Below are positions 1-10,463 of a stretch of DNA of 28,618 nt, piece after piece. Position 1 is the first letter of the stretch, and every line of letters starts with the position of its first letter. The notes below the pieces were generated by a model, which was not told the DNA's origin, did not search any database, and saw nothing but the letters and a program-made list of their open reading frames with translations. Made by a program: the position numbers and the translations under genes. Source of the DNA: Ichthyophonus hoferi (Eukaryota > Opisthokonta > Ichthyosporea > Ichthyophonida > Ichthyophonidae); contig NAOQ01000252.1 in assembly GCA_002751075.1 (NCBI GenBank), positions 50,605 through 79,222 of the forward strand. The letters are read 5' to 3'.

Positions 1-104
1 TTCTTATACTTTTACAGAATTATACTATTATGCTGTTTTATTATTATACTATTATAATTTTATTCAATGAAATCATTGCCTTATAATATAATATGTGATG
101 ACAG

Positions 105-298
105 GTCACGTGATGAACGTTCTGATATTCCAGCCAATAAGGAAAGGTGGGTACATGTATTTGTATCGGTGTATGTATACTTTATTGGCTGCTTTGATTC
201 CGCTGCTATTCAGAGCATTTAGAGCTAATTGGGCCTTTATATATATATTACTATATTGCTTAAGTATGAGTGGATTGGCTTACTTTGTGATGTTTTAA
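105..298 (+). CDS. 3' end of a membrane protein gene (two terminal exons, partial)
   Basis: Two exons fit together: 105-146 after an ACAG acceptor, a 67-bp intron 147-213 (donor GTGGGT, acceptor TTCAG), and 214-298 ending in TAA at 296-298. The phases agree: the first exon leaves two bases and the second completes an Arg codon. The first exon encodes a polar stretch (SRDERSDIPANKE). The second encodes a hydrophobic C-terminus from about NWAFIYILL to AYFVMF, which looks like a C-terminal membrane helix. The rest of the gene lies upstream of the window. The unspliced frame through 95-298 is open too, so the reading is not unique. I do not recognise the family. Confidence 0.4.
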
Positions 299-732
299 TA
301 ATCTAATTATATTCAAACAATTCAATTTTATTATATTTTAATAATATTATATTTTAATATTATGTATAGATTATACTAATCATGCACACTATCCCATACT
401 TTGCATAATAATCGTCGACTCTCTTTCAATTACTTCTAGTATACTTCTTCAATAGTATTTTGATCGCATGTTCCATTGTTTGAATCAGAAAGCTTTGTGT
501 TGCCACTGGTACGATTAGATCAATGGCCTATATTTGGCTACTTATAACTTTGATCAATCTTGTTCTCATATATTCACGTCAAATCAGGCAATTGAAGTAT
601 CTAAATAGTAATTTTATTGGTGCGATTAGAGATTCATTCTTTTAATCACACAAATTGTCACAATATCACTTTTCAAGATTACAGAGCTACTGTCTTTATC
701 ATAGATTAATGCACAATTAATGTAACTTATAC
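299..732. other. intergenic / probable 5' region of the 134-residue gene
   Basis: AT-rich sequence between the stop at 298 and the start at 733. It has several T/A runs and an ATTGG at about 619, but no open frame of note and no clear TATA box. An in-frame TAA at 718-720 precedes the ATG at 733, which supports that start. I see nothing else here. Confidence 0.5.
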
Positions 733-1827
733 ATGGTTGGTGTGAATGTTGATGGTATATTAATTGGCCCTAATCTGGTGATGCTTATTGGCTGTACCGC
801 GGTCTATTTCTCACTCATGTGGTGGTGTAGGTCCAGATCTAGATCTTCCTATTCTCCTATAAAGGCGAAAAATGATGCACCAATGACAATTGAGAAACCC
901 ATCAGTGATACTGTATCAGCAACGCTATTGGATGATGAATTGCCGGCACCACCTGATCTGATTAAGAGGTATGTTAATTATAGGCCCTGCAATAGTAATT
1001 ATATTAATTTGTGTTAATTAGTATACATATTTTATTATTTATATTGTTTATTAATATTGAGGCTTGATACTGGATGGAAATTGTAAAACACTAACTTGTA
1101 TATCTATCTATCTATTACTATTACTATTATTATTGTGATTTTACTAATAATATGCCACGAATAGTTGTTAAAGTCCACCCTAACGCATTAGTATTTAGGG
1201 TCGGGTTGGGCCGGATCTCATTGACTCGAAATAGTAACTTAAACACTTTTTTCTGTGCGGAGTAAATTTTACTAGTAGTGTTAATATATATTTTTATAAG
1301 ATTGTATTGTATTTTTTTTGTTATGGTATGTTTTATGTTACTATTACACATGACAAGTGAATAATATACATATATATATGTGTGTGTTTGTGTGTGTATG
1401 TGTATGATAGTACTAGTATATACTTCACCACAATGTCACTAGCCTAACTCTAACGTCACAGATGTAATGAGCCCCAATCACCTGTCTTCTATGATACTGC
1501 CGCTAAACGCCGCCTAAGTAAGCATGGTATGTATGCGCATTTATATATATATATATATGGGATTGTATTGTATTGTATTATATTGTATTGTTTTATTTTA
1601 TTTTGTATTCTATCATATTGTACTATGACATGGAATTGGGAGAAACAATATTTAATATAGTAAATTATATTGCACACATATGCGCCTACCTCACTATATC
1701 TATCATACCTACAGGTGACGTCATAGAAGGCGCACACATGTCACCCCCCCGGGGCAGCGACACAGACGAGGAAGAGAGAAGAATGATGAGCTATGGTTAC
1801 AGTGATAGTGATGGGGAGGAGTGGTAA
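733..1827 (+). CDS. unrecognised 134-residue single-pass membrane protein with acidic tail
   Basis: Three exons fit in length and phase: 733-968 (donor GTATGT), 1462-1517 (acceptor TCACAG, donor GTAAGC) and 1715-1827 (acceptor ACAG, stop TAA). They total 405 bases. An in-frame stop at 718-720 favours the start at 733. Residues about 9-31 form one hydrophobic helix (GPNLVMLIGCTAVYFSLMWW is its core), followed at once by CRSRSRSS. By the positive-inside rule the long tail should be cytosolic. The tail is Ser/Pro/Asp/Glu-rich and contains two acidic clusters, SDTDEEERR and SDSDGEEW, the latter at the C-terminus; these look like casein kinase 2-type sites. Exon 2 encodes CNEPQSPVFYDTAAKRR. I cannot name a family; a small organelle or plasma-membrane adaptor would fit, but that is inference. 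The open frame and splice fit make a real gene likely. Confidence 0.65.
1554..1630 (+). repeat. TATTG pentamer array in intron 2 of the 134-residue gene
   Basis: After a short (TA)n run at about 1541-1557 the sense strand reads TATTGTATTG repeated, with drift to TTTTA and TATCA. The same pentamer occurs on the sense strand of introns of two other genes in the window. Confidence 0.7.
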
Positions 1828-2082
1828 TGATTGATGGTTATAAATAGAATATAATAGGTGCGTGTTTGTATTGGTACCTATATATATATATATATACTAT
1901 ATATGTCGTAATCTCCAGCTATGTTGATTGACATAATCCTCGTGATAATTGGTAGTTATAAATAGATGAATTTTTCATTTGGTGTGCTCTTTATCATATA
2001 TAAATGCCGATCAAATTTAATGCTATTATGATGTCAATGATTGGTCAATATAAATGGCTGTGTTTTTATTTGTCCATTTTAG
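1828..2082. other. intergenic with repeated TATAAAT and ATTGG motifs
   Basis: TATAAATAG occurs near 1840 and 1957, TATAAATGC near 2000 and TATAAATGG near 2050, interspersed with ATTGG at about 1870, 1949 and 2040. This resembles core-promoter parts (TATA plus CCAAT box), although no gene with a clear start follows. A (TA)n run lies at about 1878-1903. Confidence 0.35.
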
Positions 2083-2288
2083 TTGGTCAATAGATGTGCG
2101 ACGTATGCCAGAGGTGGTCTGTTTCTATATATGTATGACTGTTAGGTGTGTATAAACACAGGAATAGAATTGTATATGCAACAAAACATTGCTAATACAT
2201 TTTACTTCCTTTTAACATCACAGATCTGGCTAATGGTGCGAAGCTGGGATTTCCTTGGACCAACTACGTTTCTGCATTATTTTTATAA
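2083..2288 (+). CDS. candidate two-exon C-terminal fragment
   Basis: A 31-base exon 2083-2113 (acceptor TTTTAG, donor GTGGTC) joins in phase to an exon at 2224-2288 (acceptor TCACAG, stop TAA 2286-2288). The joined reading is LVNRCATYARD then LANGAKLGFPWTNYVSALFL, which looks like an amphipathic helix and a Trp-containing end rather than random AT-rich translation. No upstream exon in a matching phase was found. Exon 3 of the preceding gene could be spliced onward from a donor overlapping its last codon, but that phase gives a different frame. Treat it as a lead only. The product is not recognised. Confidence 0.25.
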
Positions 2289-2939
2289 TTGGGCATATAT
2301 TTTTTTTAAAAAAAACATAAGATTTTAAATCTGCTCTGTATGTTTGTAAGACACATACATAGAGCTATATTGTTAATCCATTTCGTTTTCGTAGCCGAAT
2401 TTCCCATTTCGGTGGGAGGGTGGGCAGGGTAGGGCGTAGAAGATAAATCTCAAGGTTGGGGTTATATGCTATTGTTAGTATGTTAATTGTTATTAAGATA
2501 GCCATTGATTGCATTGAACTAGTATTATCAGGTCCGCTTAATGTCAATAAATGTCAATGAGGTTTTACTTTTCTATTTCTATTGGGTAATAAATGGAATT
2601 TGAACTTATAACTGGCCTGGATGCCAGTATTAATGGGTGAAATAAATGGTATTTTATGTTTTATTGCACGTGTAATATAGTTTATAGGCACTGGTAGGCC
2701 ATATACAATTGGTAATCTATCAGCTTTGCAAATTTATGGTTTTTTATGTATCTAAAATGATTGGCGAGTAAGGAGTACGTCCATCGTATCACCTTTATAA
2801 TGTCATCTGATCGGAATAATTATCATCAAGAAATTTTGGAACACGTGGAGTTCGCTATAATGCTTCCTTATGTATTTATTATGTATTATGTGGTAGTATT
2901 AATCAAATGTTAGTGATTAACTCTCAAATCTACGTAGTA

Positions 2940-3110
2940 ATGATTCAGATTGCCATTGCCTCCGATATATCGTATTATATTAGGTATTAGGTATATCGTA
3001 TTATATTAGGTATTAGGTATATAGCTTAATCTGAATTTCATTTCAGCACAGAACATGCGTTTAAAATGGTATAAATTAACCGTTGTGTAGTAGACACAAG
3101 GCTTCTAGTT
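2940..3110 (+). repeat. diverged dispersed repeat B, copy 1
   Basis: This stretch aligns by eye, with gaps, to 15685-15815. Shared blocks include TAATGAxTCAGATTG, AATCxGAATT and GTATAAATxAACC followed by TGTG and an AC..AGGC block. Copy 1 also carries the 26-bp tandem duplication. Class is unknown. Confidence 0.35.
2967..3018 (+). repeat. exact 26-bp tandem duplication
   Basis: The unit beginning ATATCGTATTATATTAGG is present twice without a mismatch (2967-2992 and 2993-3018), followed by a partial third unit. Perfect identity suggests a recent duplication. Confidence 0.85.
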
Positions 3111-3576
3111 TTATTTACACTCTAGTCTACCATCTGATAAGTGTTGTTGTTTAACTAACAGCTTAAAATAAAGGCAGGGTATGTTTGTCTTATATTTTAC
3201 CATTTTAACAGAAAGATATTATAGGATAATGCTCCATTTCCTTTTAGCCAGTTCATCATGCATTAATGATCTATATGATTTATTGCCATCATTCTGAGAG
3301 ATAATTTTCTGGCAAGAAACTGCAGTAGGATTATTGTAGGAATAGTTGTTATAAACCCAAGAATTAAAAGTGTTTTTATCTCTATTATGTGATCATAGAT
3401 GGCCAGCAGCTGTTTTCACATAAATTTAATTATAAGTTATAAATTTTATATTAAGATATACCTCCTCCTTAAACATTCACCTGTTCCCTCTATTACATCT
3501 TGTTAATAGGCTATATTATTGTATAGCGTCATAATAGCGTCATAGCCATCACAGGGGCCGACTAAACTGTGTTCTC

Positions 3577-6500
3577 TTATTGGCTTATTGTAGATCGTTT
3601 CATGACATATGCATGAACAGTGCTTCGCACCTGATTGGCAGGTAAAAATAGATTAGAAGAGTAGAGAGGGTAGATATAATATTATACTAACAAAAATGTT
3701 AGATATACGTAAATATAGATTTGTTCCCTGTGACTTATATCCACCTAGAATTAAGGGAATGCCCAATTCAATATTTATGATTATATATAGGGGTTTTCGA
3801 TCAAAAGCAAAACTTTGCCAATCAAAAGAAAAATTTTGCCAATCAAAGGGAAAGCAAATATATATTAAAATCAGAAAAAATAGAAACGATTATAGAGTAA
3901 TTATATATGTATAATATATGTAAATGTTTTTCAAGCTATACCTTGCATTTTAAAGGAATTACAATATCTTGAAAACTATATTACATAACACAGATAACAA
4001 GGAAAAAAAAATGAACTAATAGTTCTTTACTATAATAAAAGAAGTATTTTTTTTTTCAATTTATTTGTTCTCATTTTGATCGGGAAAATTGAACTTTTGA
4101 TCGAAACCCCCTAAACTAAATCAAAATATTTTTTCCTAGCAATAGGTATAGAACAGGTTATTAAACAATGATTTAAAGATCATAAAACAAAAAAGACAGG
4201 TACGTACGTCAAAATAGTGTTTGTAGATTCCCCACAAACAAAACATAATAATTAGGTTTGAAAATGAATAGAGTAGGATACCAAATACTGTACATACATA
4301 TATACATATATATTGTATTATACATAATAATAATGTAAATTATATAGTTACAGTTTATAGAATATGTTTACAATTAAAATTGCCAGGGAATAAACATGAG
4401 AATATTCAAAATACATAGAAATGAATGCCAATGTTTTTTTTGAAATATCATGTAGACCAATAAAAGCAAAAATGATCTGGTCCTATTTAAATACAATGCA
4501 TGATAATATGCATTATAGTAAGTATGGTATACAATAGTACATACCGTCTCATCTCCTGGATCAGTAGGAAACATTACAGGCATATTTATATCTTTTAAAT
4601 GAGTCACAGTAAAGTTGAAGGGATCGCTCTGGGCTAGCGTGAAGAAGTTCTAGAGAAGATATGGATATTAGTAGTAGTGGGGGTAGTAATACTAGTAGTT
4701 ATATGTATATGCATGTATATGTATCCAGTTCCTAGGAATTTGCAATGAAACTGACTAAAGAGCGATAAAAGAACAGCACACTATACAATAGAATATACTA
4801 TACCATGTCTTTGGCAGCGTACTGTGGCCTGTGATGAGTGAAGAAGACATACATCTATAGAGAGGTAGAAGGGAACTACATTAGTAATATAGCACAAGTA
4901 TATATAGTATAGCACATGTATTCCATGTGTATACCAAATCTACTTATATCAATTAATTTAAACCATTCCTCCAATTATATTAACTATATAATTATATAAT
5001 CTCAATTGTCATATTTCGTTTGGAAAATATCTACTAAATATTATGTGATAACGATGTAATTGTAGATATATCATTGGATGTTTTGTTGAAATCGTTATAA
5101 CAATCATACATGAAATATATAAAAATTAAAAATCACACAATCATTGGTCAAAAATTAAAAATGAAAGTTATAGTGCACATACATTAAATTCAAATCTAAA
5201 ATAATATATGTGATTAGTGTAACATCACAGAGATAATACACCCAGAACAAATGCTATGAGAATCTAATCCAATCATATACCTCTCCCTGGTCATCGTTGC
5301 GTAGCAACTGATCACAGGATGTAAGCATAGCCACGTGCTGATTGTGGTTGAAGATCAAATCAGCCAATAGAATGACGTCATATTTTACTCCTGTGCCAAT
5401 CAAAGCTAAGAGCTCACTGGGGTCACTTCCCCATAGATGGCCCTGCAAAAATAGACGAGAATTAGTGGTTCAGAGTATTTACTATACATGACATTAAAAC
5501 AAATCTCTCATTTTTCCAGGTAGAGCTAGATATAATACACTGGAAAACCTTTTAAAACTTGGAATGTTTTATGCTGTCCAATTACGTTTCAGTGTGGGTG
5601 GTACCACTAACCCGAAACGGCCATAGTAAGGTATGTCATTACTATATTTGGCATTTTAGGTAGATTCGTTCATCATTCAATACCAAGTCAACTCAACCAA
5701 ACTTGATCACGATGGATTCTATTGACCAATGTACAATTGAAATACATGTTAATTGGCGTGTTTTTACTAAAATATATATATATATATATGCAAAAAGAAG
5801 ATTCATATCTTAATAAACAAACAATAAAGGGTACGTAGTAGATCCACTACATATACATATTGGGCTATCCATACCTTAACATCCACATGTTCGAGGTATT
5901 TTTCAGGCAGGTTGTCACTGGCGTTTCTTGCAATGTTCTCAATAAGAGCTGCCTCAGGATAATCAGTGGATACCACCTGATTGGATGAAGAGTGGAGTGG
6001 TTAGCATACTAGGCTAATTACCATTAGCTTATGACATCAGTTATACTTACATAATTATCATAAAAAATAGGAACTAATATAACATGATATAATATAATTT
6101 TACACAACTTATTAGGCCAATCATAGTTACTAAATAAAACTAACCACAAAATAAGGGTGGGTATACATAATTTTTTTTTTATATAATTCATCTATGATAG
6201 CAATCGAATACCTTATTGGTTAAAATATAAAATATAGATGAAGCATATATTACTATATGAGGCTAAATCATTTTTACCAAAGAATTTGTATTGGTGTTTT
6301 TCTCATTATTTCTGATTGATAGAGTATTTATTTATAGGCCAAAGAGCAACCAATCATTCTATCGATTGATATTAATTTTCATCTAATATCAGATCAGTGA
6401 TATTTATTACTATTTTATCCAATAAACAAGACTGGAAAGGTGCGATTCCAACCCCTTATAGACTATATATATAGAGATAGAATTATCTATATACACAAGC

Positions 6501-7803
6501 CAATTATAAGACAGACCCTGCATTGACAAGATATCTAGTGAATAGATATTATTGAATAATAAAACGAGAGCCAATTAATCGTTAGATTGTTATTTTAACA
6601 TCTGTCCCTTGATCTCTTTCTCTGACATACACCCTACATAAACACATACTACAGGAACAATACAACTAAAACATGACTAAAATTAAAATAACCAATAAAG
6701 TACTACTAATGCGTCACAGGTACATGCTTATAGGTTACAAATCAACCTTTATACCTTTTCAGCACCACATAAAGCAGACACAAAGGATGGACAAGCGGCA
6801 GCCGCCCCCAACTCTAAAATCCTATTGGTTGCCATCTAGAAGTTAGCTGCACGTACATACTTTATAATGTATAACCAGATATTAGATAATGGTGGTATGG
6901 ATAAATATATGTATGTATGTATGTATGTATGTATACATTCATTTGCTCGGTAAAATGTATTCGAAAGATTAATAAAGATGGCATAATATAATATAGTATA
7001 ATTCCATACATTATAATACAATACAATATAACACAATATAATACTATATAATATAATATAGTATAATTCTATACAATATAATATTGATATAGTATAATTC
7101 CACACAATATAATACAATACAATACAATACCTATACTCTATACTATCCTGCCCATACTCAATCTTTCCTCACCTCTTCCCTTTCACCAGTGACTTGTTTT
7201 TATCTATATAATGTGCTAATGCTACCCCTGCATTCCATAGACAATGAGCCCACAGTGAATGATGTCCTACTAGTCTGAGGTCAAACTCCTTGGGTGTACC
7301 TGTATATATGTAGGTATATGTGTATGTATGTATAAATGGATATACATGTTTTAATATGTGAAGGGTATTCATGTGGAACTATTTGAAACAAGTAAACAAA
7401 GAGAAGTAAGAGATAGAGAAAGAAGTATATATTACTATATACAATATGTAACATAAAATATATAGACAGTGTAAAAGTGTATCTGAAGGAATAAGTTTAG
7501 ATGTCAACAAACCAATAACCAGTGAGATTAGAATTATTTATACCCACATATATATCCATGGTCACTTCATATATTACAGTATATAGACGGTATAAAACTG
7601 TATATAACCACATATTTACCTGTCAACAACCCAATAACTTGTGAAATGAGGTCTATCCTTCCCCGCTTCCTCTACTTACCCTCTTCCACATTCTCATCAT
7701 CCCTAGTAAAGGTAGTATAGGTGGCAGGTGGTGTAGGGGGTCTGAAGTCCTCAGGCTCCTCAAACATAGAGGCCTCTATGGTCTCACTCTCATCACCTGA
7801 CAT
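3577..7803 (-). CDS. EFM7-like: EFM7/NNT1-like protein lysine and N-terminal methyltransferase
   Basis: Eight exons read on the minus strand: 7803-7680, 7299-7173, 6821-6755, 5976-5875, 5442-5281, 4854-4804, 4649-4545 and 3630-3577. All have GT-AG borders and matching phases and give 263 residues, close to the yeast protein of about 261. The N-terminus has FEEPEDFRPPTPPATYTTF. Residues about 49-65 read DLRLVGHHSLWAHCLWNAG, typical of this family. Motif I for S-adenosylmethionine is ILELGAAAACPS (85-96), STDYPE is at 109-114, and ILLADLIFNH is at 164-173, where seven-beta-strand protein methyltransferases carry a key acidic/aromatic motif. FFTHHRPQ and the last exon's VRSTVHAYVMK also match the family. 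In yeast the enzyme methylates the N-terminal Gly and adjacent Lys of eEF1A; substrate here is inferred. An alternative exon-3 acceptor just upstream (exon from 6835) hits the wrong phase. The gene is divergent from PDCD2. Confidence 0.9.
3788..4113. mobile_element. short TA-flanked inverted-repeat element (MITE, Tc1/mariner-like) in the last intron
   Basis: The element spans 3790-4111, about 322 bp. Its left end reads GGGGTTTTCGATCAAAAG and its right end is the near-perfect inverse, CTTTTGATCGAAACCCCC. TA dinucleotides flank both sides (3788-3789 and 4112-4113), matching the TA target duplication of the Tc1/mariner superfamily. Just inside the left end, an AATCAAA unit recurs at about 20-21-bp spacing (near 3800, 3820 and 3840); the right end has a second GATCAAAA about 24 bp in. 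This suggests sub-terminal transposase sites. No transposase is encoded, so it is non-autonomous. It lies wholly inside the 914-bp intron 7 (3631-4544) of the methyltransferase gene. Confidence 0.75.
6909..6936. repeat. (TATG)n microsatellite
   Basis: About seven TATG/TGTA tetramers in intron 2 of the methyltransferase gene, close to the exon-3 acceptor. Confidence 0.85.
6976..7132 (-). repeat. TATTG pentamer array in intron 2 of the methyltransferase gene
   Basis: An imperfect array of AATAC/AATAT pentamers on the plus strand. On the gene's sense strand it reads TATTGTATTGTATTG with TATAT variants, the same orientation relative to transcription as the arrays in two other genes. A minus-strand open frame through it encodes only Tyr/Ile/Leu low-complexity sequence and is not a gene. 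Confidence 0.8.
7459..7649. repeat. diverged tandem duplication of about 120 bp in intron 1
   Basis: TATATAGACRGT with a following TAAAA..TGTAT recurs at 7459 and 7580, and TGTCAACAAxCCAATAAC recurs at 7502 and 7621. The offsets are 121 and 119 bp. The two units have diverged with small indels. Both carry a CCAAT box motif. Confidence 0.7.
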
Positions 7804-8367
7804 TGTACCTGTAGGGTCAACACAATGAAACCTAATGTAATACAATATAATACAGTACTAATAATGTAGTACAGCAGTCCAGTACAATGGCATCAACCTA
7901 TACAGGATATTGCAGGATACTCCATAATATTATAAGATGATTGCCCCTTTATGGCATTGTTCTATCCTGATAACGCATGATATTGCACTTTATTCCATAT
8001 TTTTATAAGATTATTGAATCCTATTTATATAGAGCTAACCAATATCTTGCAGGATATAGCTAAATATCGCAGGAAATGGTATTATATTCTACGATGATTA
8101 CACATACACGTGTACGTCAGAAAATCGACAATTCCCATTGCCAAATAATAACGTAAATAAACAAACATATAAACACGTATATGTATATATATGTGGATAT
8201 ATAATCGTATTTATGTATGGGGCGGTGATTAGTGTCTCTTATTCATCCAATTATCATTTTTTCTAAAGAGAGCTATTAATATTTACTGCCTTAAAAAACA
8301 TTTAAAAGGTAGTACTTCTAAAACAGTCACTGAACCATTAAACAGAAACAAACTACTACATAAAACC
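7804..8367. promoter_or_regulatory. divergent intergenic region between the methyltransferase and PDCD2
   Basis: The two start codons (7803 on minus, 8368 on plus) are 564 bp apart and head to head, so this stretch must hold both promoters and 5' leaders. It contains CCAAT (about 8247), CACGTG-like ACACGTGTACG near 8106 and A/T runs. An AATAC-type low-complexity stretch at about 7834-7875 lies next to the methyltransferase start. No canonical TATA box is certain on either side. Shared regulation is inferred only from the arrangement. Confidence 0.5.
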
Positions 8368-8778
8368 ATGGCAGACAAGACAACCACAGATGTAGCGGTA
8401 GATATTGGCTTTCTGGAAGCCCCACTGCATCCCTGGTCCCTATGGTCCAGTTATTTCCCTTCTAAGGCTGGTGGCCGACCTGCCTGGCTAAATCTTAGGG
8501 ATCTTCCTAGTGAAGACCAGTTAACTTGTCCTTATTGTGAGAGGCCTATGGTTTTTTGCTGCCAGGTGTGTATATAATGTAATATAGGCAGATATATGCA
8601 AGTCTAAACCTGAGAGATGATATGTTGCCAAGTGTGTTTATATAATATAATCACAGCAAGTAGTTCTTTAATGACTGTTTCCAGATTTGTAAATAAATGC
8701 ATGTGATGTTATAATATCAAAAAATGGAGACCATTTACTTATTGGTTTTATATAATTTATAATTAAGGGAGATGACTT

Positions 8779-8828
<50 letters not shown>

Positions 8829-10463
8829 ATATTTGTGTATGACTTTATATATGTATAGACTTGGAACATGGCGGGTAGCGCAAAGTGTGTAATTAGTTAT
8901 GTAAGATTAATATGGTAGAGGTAGATGATAGATAAATTAATAGATAAATTGATAAATAAGTATGAAAGGATAGTTTTCTATTGTGCATGTTTTTGCTTGA
9001 GATAAAGGACGCAGGGGGGAATGCAAGGCATCTATATACAGGCCTTCATACGACTGGATACAGGATACATATATGCATATATGTGCATACATACTGGCTA
9101 ATGTTATATTGCTATACTATATATATATCGCTGTTAATAACTTACTTAACGGTATAAGCAATATGCTTCAAGTTGTATAACGCGGAACCGCCTAACATCT
9201 AGGCCGATGACTTACGAATAATTATAACAGCATGAGCAATACAACCTATGTATCAGAACCCGTTTGAGACCTGTTTATATACCTTTATTGAGGTCAATTT
9301 AAGATAAGATAAAGATATAGTTGCATCATGAATAGATTACGGTAACTACAAAGAAGTCTTACCACATACTCGAGCAATTTGTATGTGACATGTATATATA
9401 CTAACCCTAGGCCCTCCCTTCCCTCTGTGTAATGTAATGTCCTCAGGTATACAGTCCACTGGAACATACTCCAGATCAGTTCCACCGCACTATATATGTC
9501 TTTCTTTGTACTGACACCAACTGTCACACACGGGGCTCTGAATGTATTCGTGTCTTTCGCAATCAACTGCCATGCCAAAATGAGTTTTATGATTCTAGCC
9601 CCCCTCCTGAAGTACCTGTAACTACCTTAGAACAGCGTGATAACCAGAGGTTTGGACACCTATGTGCTGTTTGTGGCTGTCGGGGGCCTAGTAAATGCAG
9701 CCAATGTTCAGTTCATTATTGTTCAAGGGACCATCAAATGTTTGACTGGAAGTATATGGGGCATAAAGTAACTTGTGGTGGCAAGAGTGCAGACTGGGGT
9801 TCCAATCAATCAATGATTGACAAAACAATCTTACCTGAATTTGAATTAGTGGTGGAGGAAGAGGAATTGGGAAAGGGAAAAGACTTATTGAATCAGGATG
9901 ATGAGGGAGAGCTGGACGATGAGATTAGAATGGATGAGTATAGAAAGGCCGCAGAAACACTTAATAAACAGAGGGCCAAAGATGGTGATGTTAACATGGA
10001 AGATGATGAGGTCCCTATAGACGAGGATGATGTTAAAAAGGATGTTATATTCTTGAATTTCCAAAAAAGAATTAAGAAAAACCCCGACCAAGTTATACGT
10101 CATGTACGGGATTCCCCTGAAGGGGCAGTGTGGGTCAGTGAAGAGGGCCGGCCTAGTGAGTCTGATATACCTCCTTGTCAGATATGTGGTGGAAATAGAA
10201 TGCTAGAATTCCAGATATTGCCACAGATCCTTTACTTTTTAAAGTTGGATTTAGACTGGGGGGTTCTTGGAGTGTTTACTTGTGAGAATTCGTGCAGTGT
10301 AAAGTTACCTACCCCTACTGGGGATAAGGGATATAGTGCATATACCCAGGAGGTGATTTGGAGACAAATGCATAGTAACATTGCTGCATATGAACTACCA
10401 AAACTAGAAAGTATGCAAGGTCAGGCAGGACCCTTGGAGAATGATATTGAAGCTGATGACTGA
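8368..10463 (+). CDS. PDCD2: PDCD2, programmed cell death protein 2 (MYND zinc finger, uS5 chaperone)
   Basis: Two exons: 8368-8565 (CAG, donor GTGTGT) and 9447-10463 (acceptor CCTCAG), both phase 0, giving 404 residues. Exon 1 has the family's N-terminal block (DIGFLEAP, FPSKAGGRPAWL, CPYCERPMVFCCQ) and exon 2 opens with VYSPLEHTPDQFHRTIYVF and RVFRNQLP. The MYND-type zinc finger spans about 139-176 (CAVCGCRGPSKCSQC, then HYCSRDHQ and CGG). The PDCD2 C-terminal domain starts at about 310 with CQICGG, then MLEFQILPQILYFL and DWGVLGVFTCENSC. PDCD2 is known as a dedicated chaperone of 40S ribosomal protein uS5 (RPS2). The product is longer than the human one (344) because of an acidic, Lys-rich linker at about 200-280. 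The 881-bp intron holds a (GA)n microsatellite. A polyadenylation signal is not certain. Confidence 0.97.
8780..8824. repeat. (GA)n microsatellite in the PDCD2 intron
   Basis: About 22 uninterrupted GA dinucleotides inside the single PDCD2 intron, followed by a TATATATTTG stretch. Confidence 0.95.

Larger units (their letters stand above)
2289..3576. other. intergenic, no supported gene
   Basis: No frame here convinces me. A G-rich segment at about 2404-2460 (GTGGGAGGGTGGGCAGGG) is open on the minus strand but lacks splice or start context. The stretch also contains the exact 26-bp tandem duplication at 2967-3018 and the repeat copy at about 2940-3110, described separately. It is the 3' flank of the minus-strand methyltransferase gene. 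Confidence 0.5.

Noticed and set aside
1130-1351. Minus-strand frame of 73 codons
   Set aside because: Lies in intron 1 of the plus-strand gene with AT-rich ends and no splice context; only its middle is balanced in composition, perhaps a relic.
6755-6835. Longer exon 3 for the methyltransferase starting at ATGGCAACC
   Set aside because: Its phase does not match the AG/GTGAGG donor of exon 2; the CCAATAG acceptor gives KGKRILELGA, which matches the family.
9294-9578. Minus-strand open frame of 94 codons
   Set aside because: It is the antisense of PDCD2 exon 2 and its intron end; the plus strand has clear family homology.
9885-10103. Minus-strand open frame of 72 codons
   Set aside because: Antisense of the acidic PDCD2 linker; its Ile/Leu/Asn-rich product is a by-product of the GAT/GAG codons opposite.
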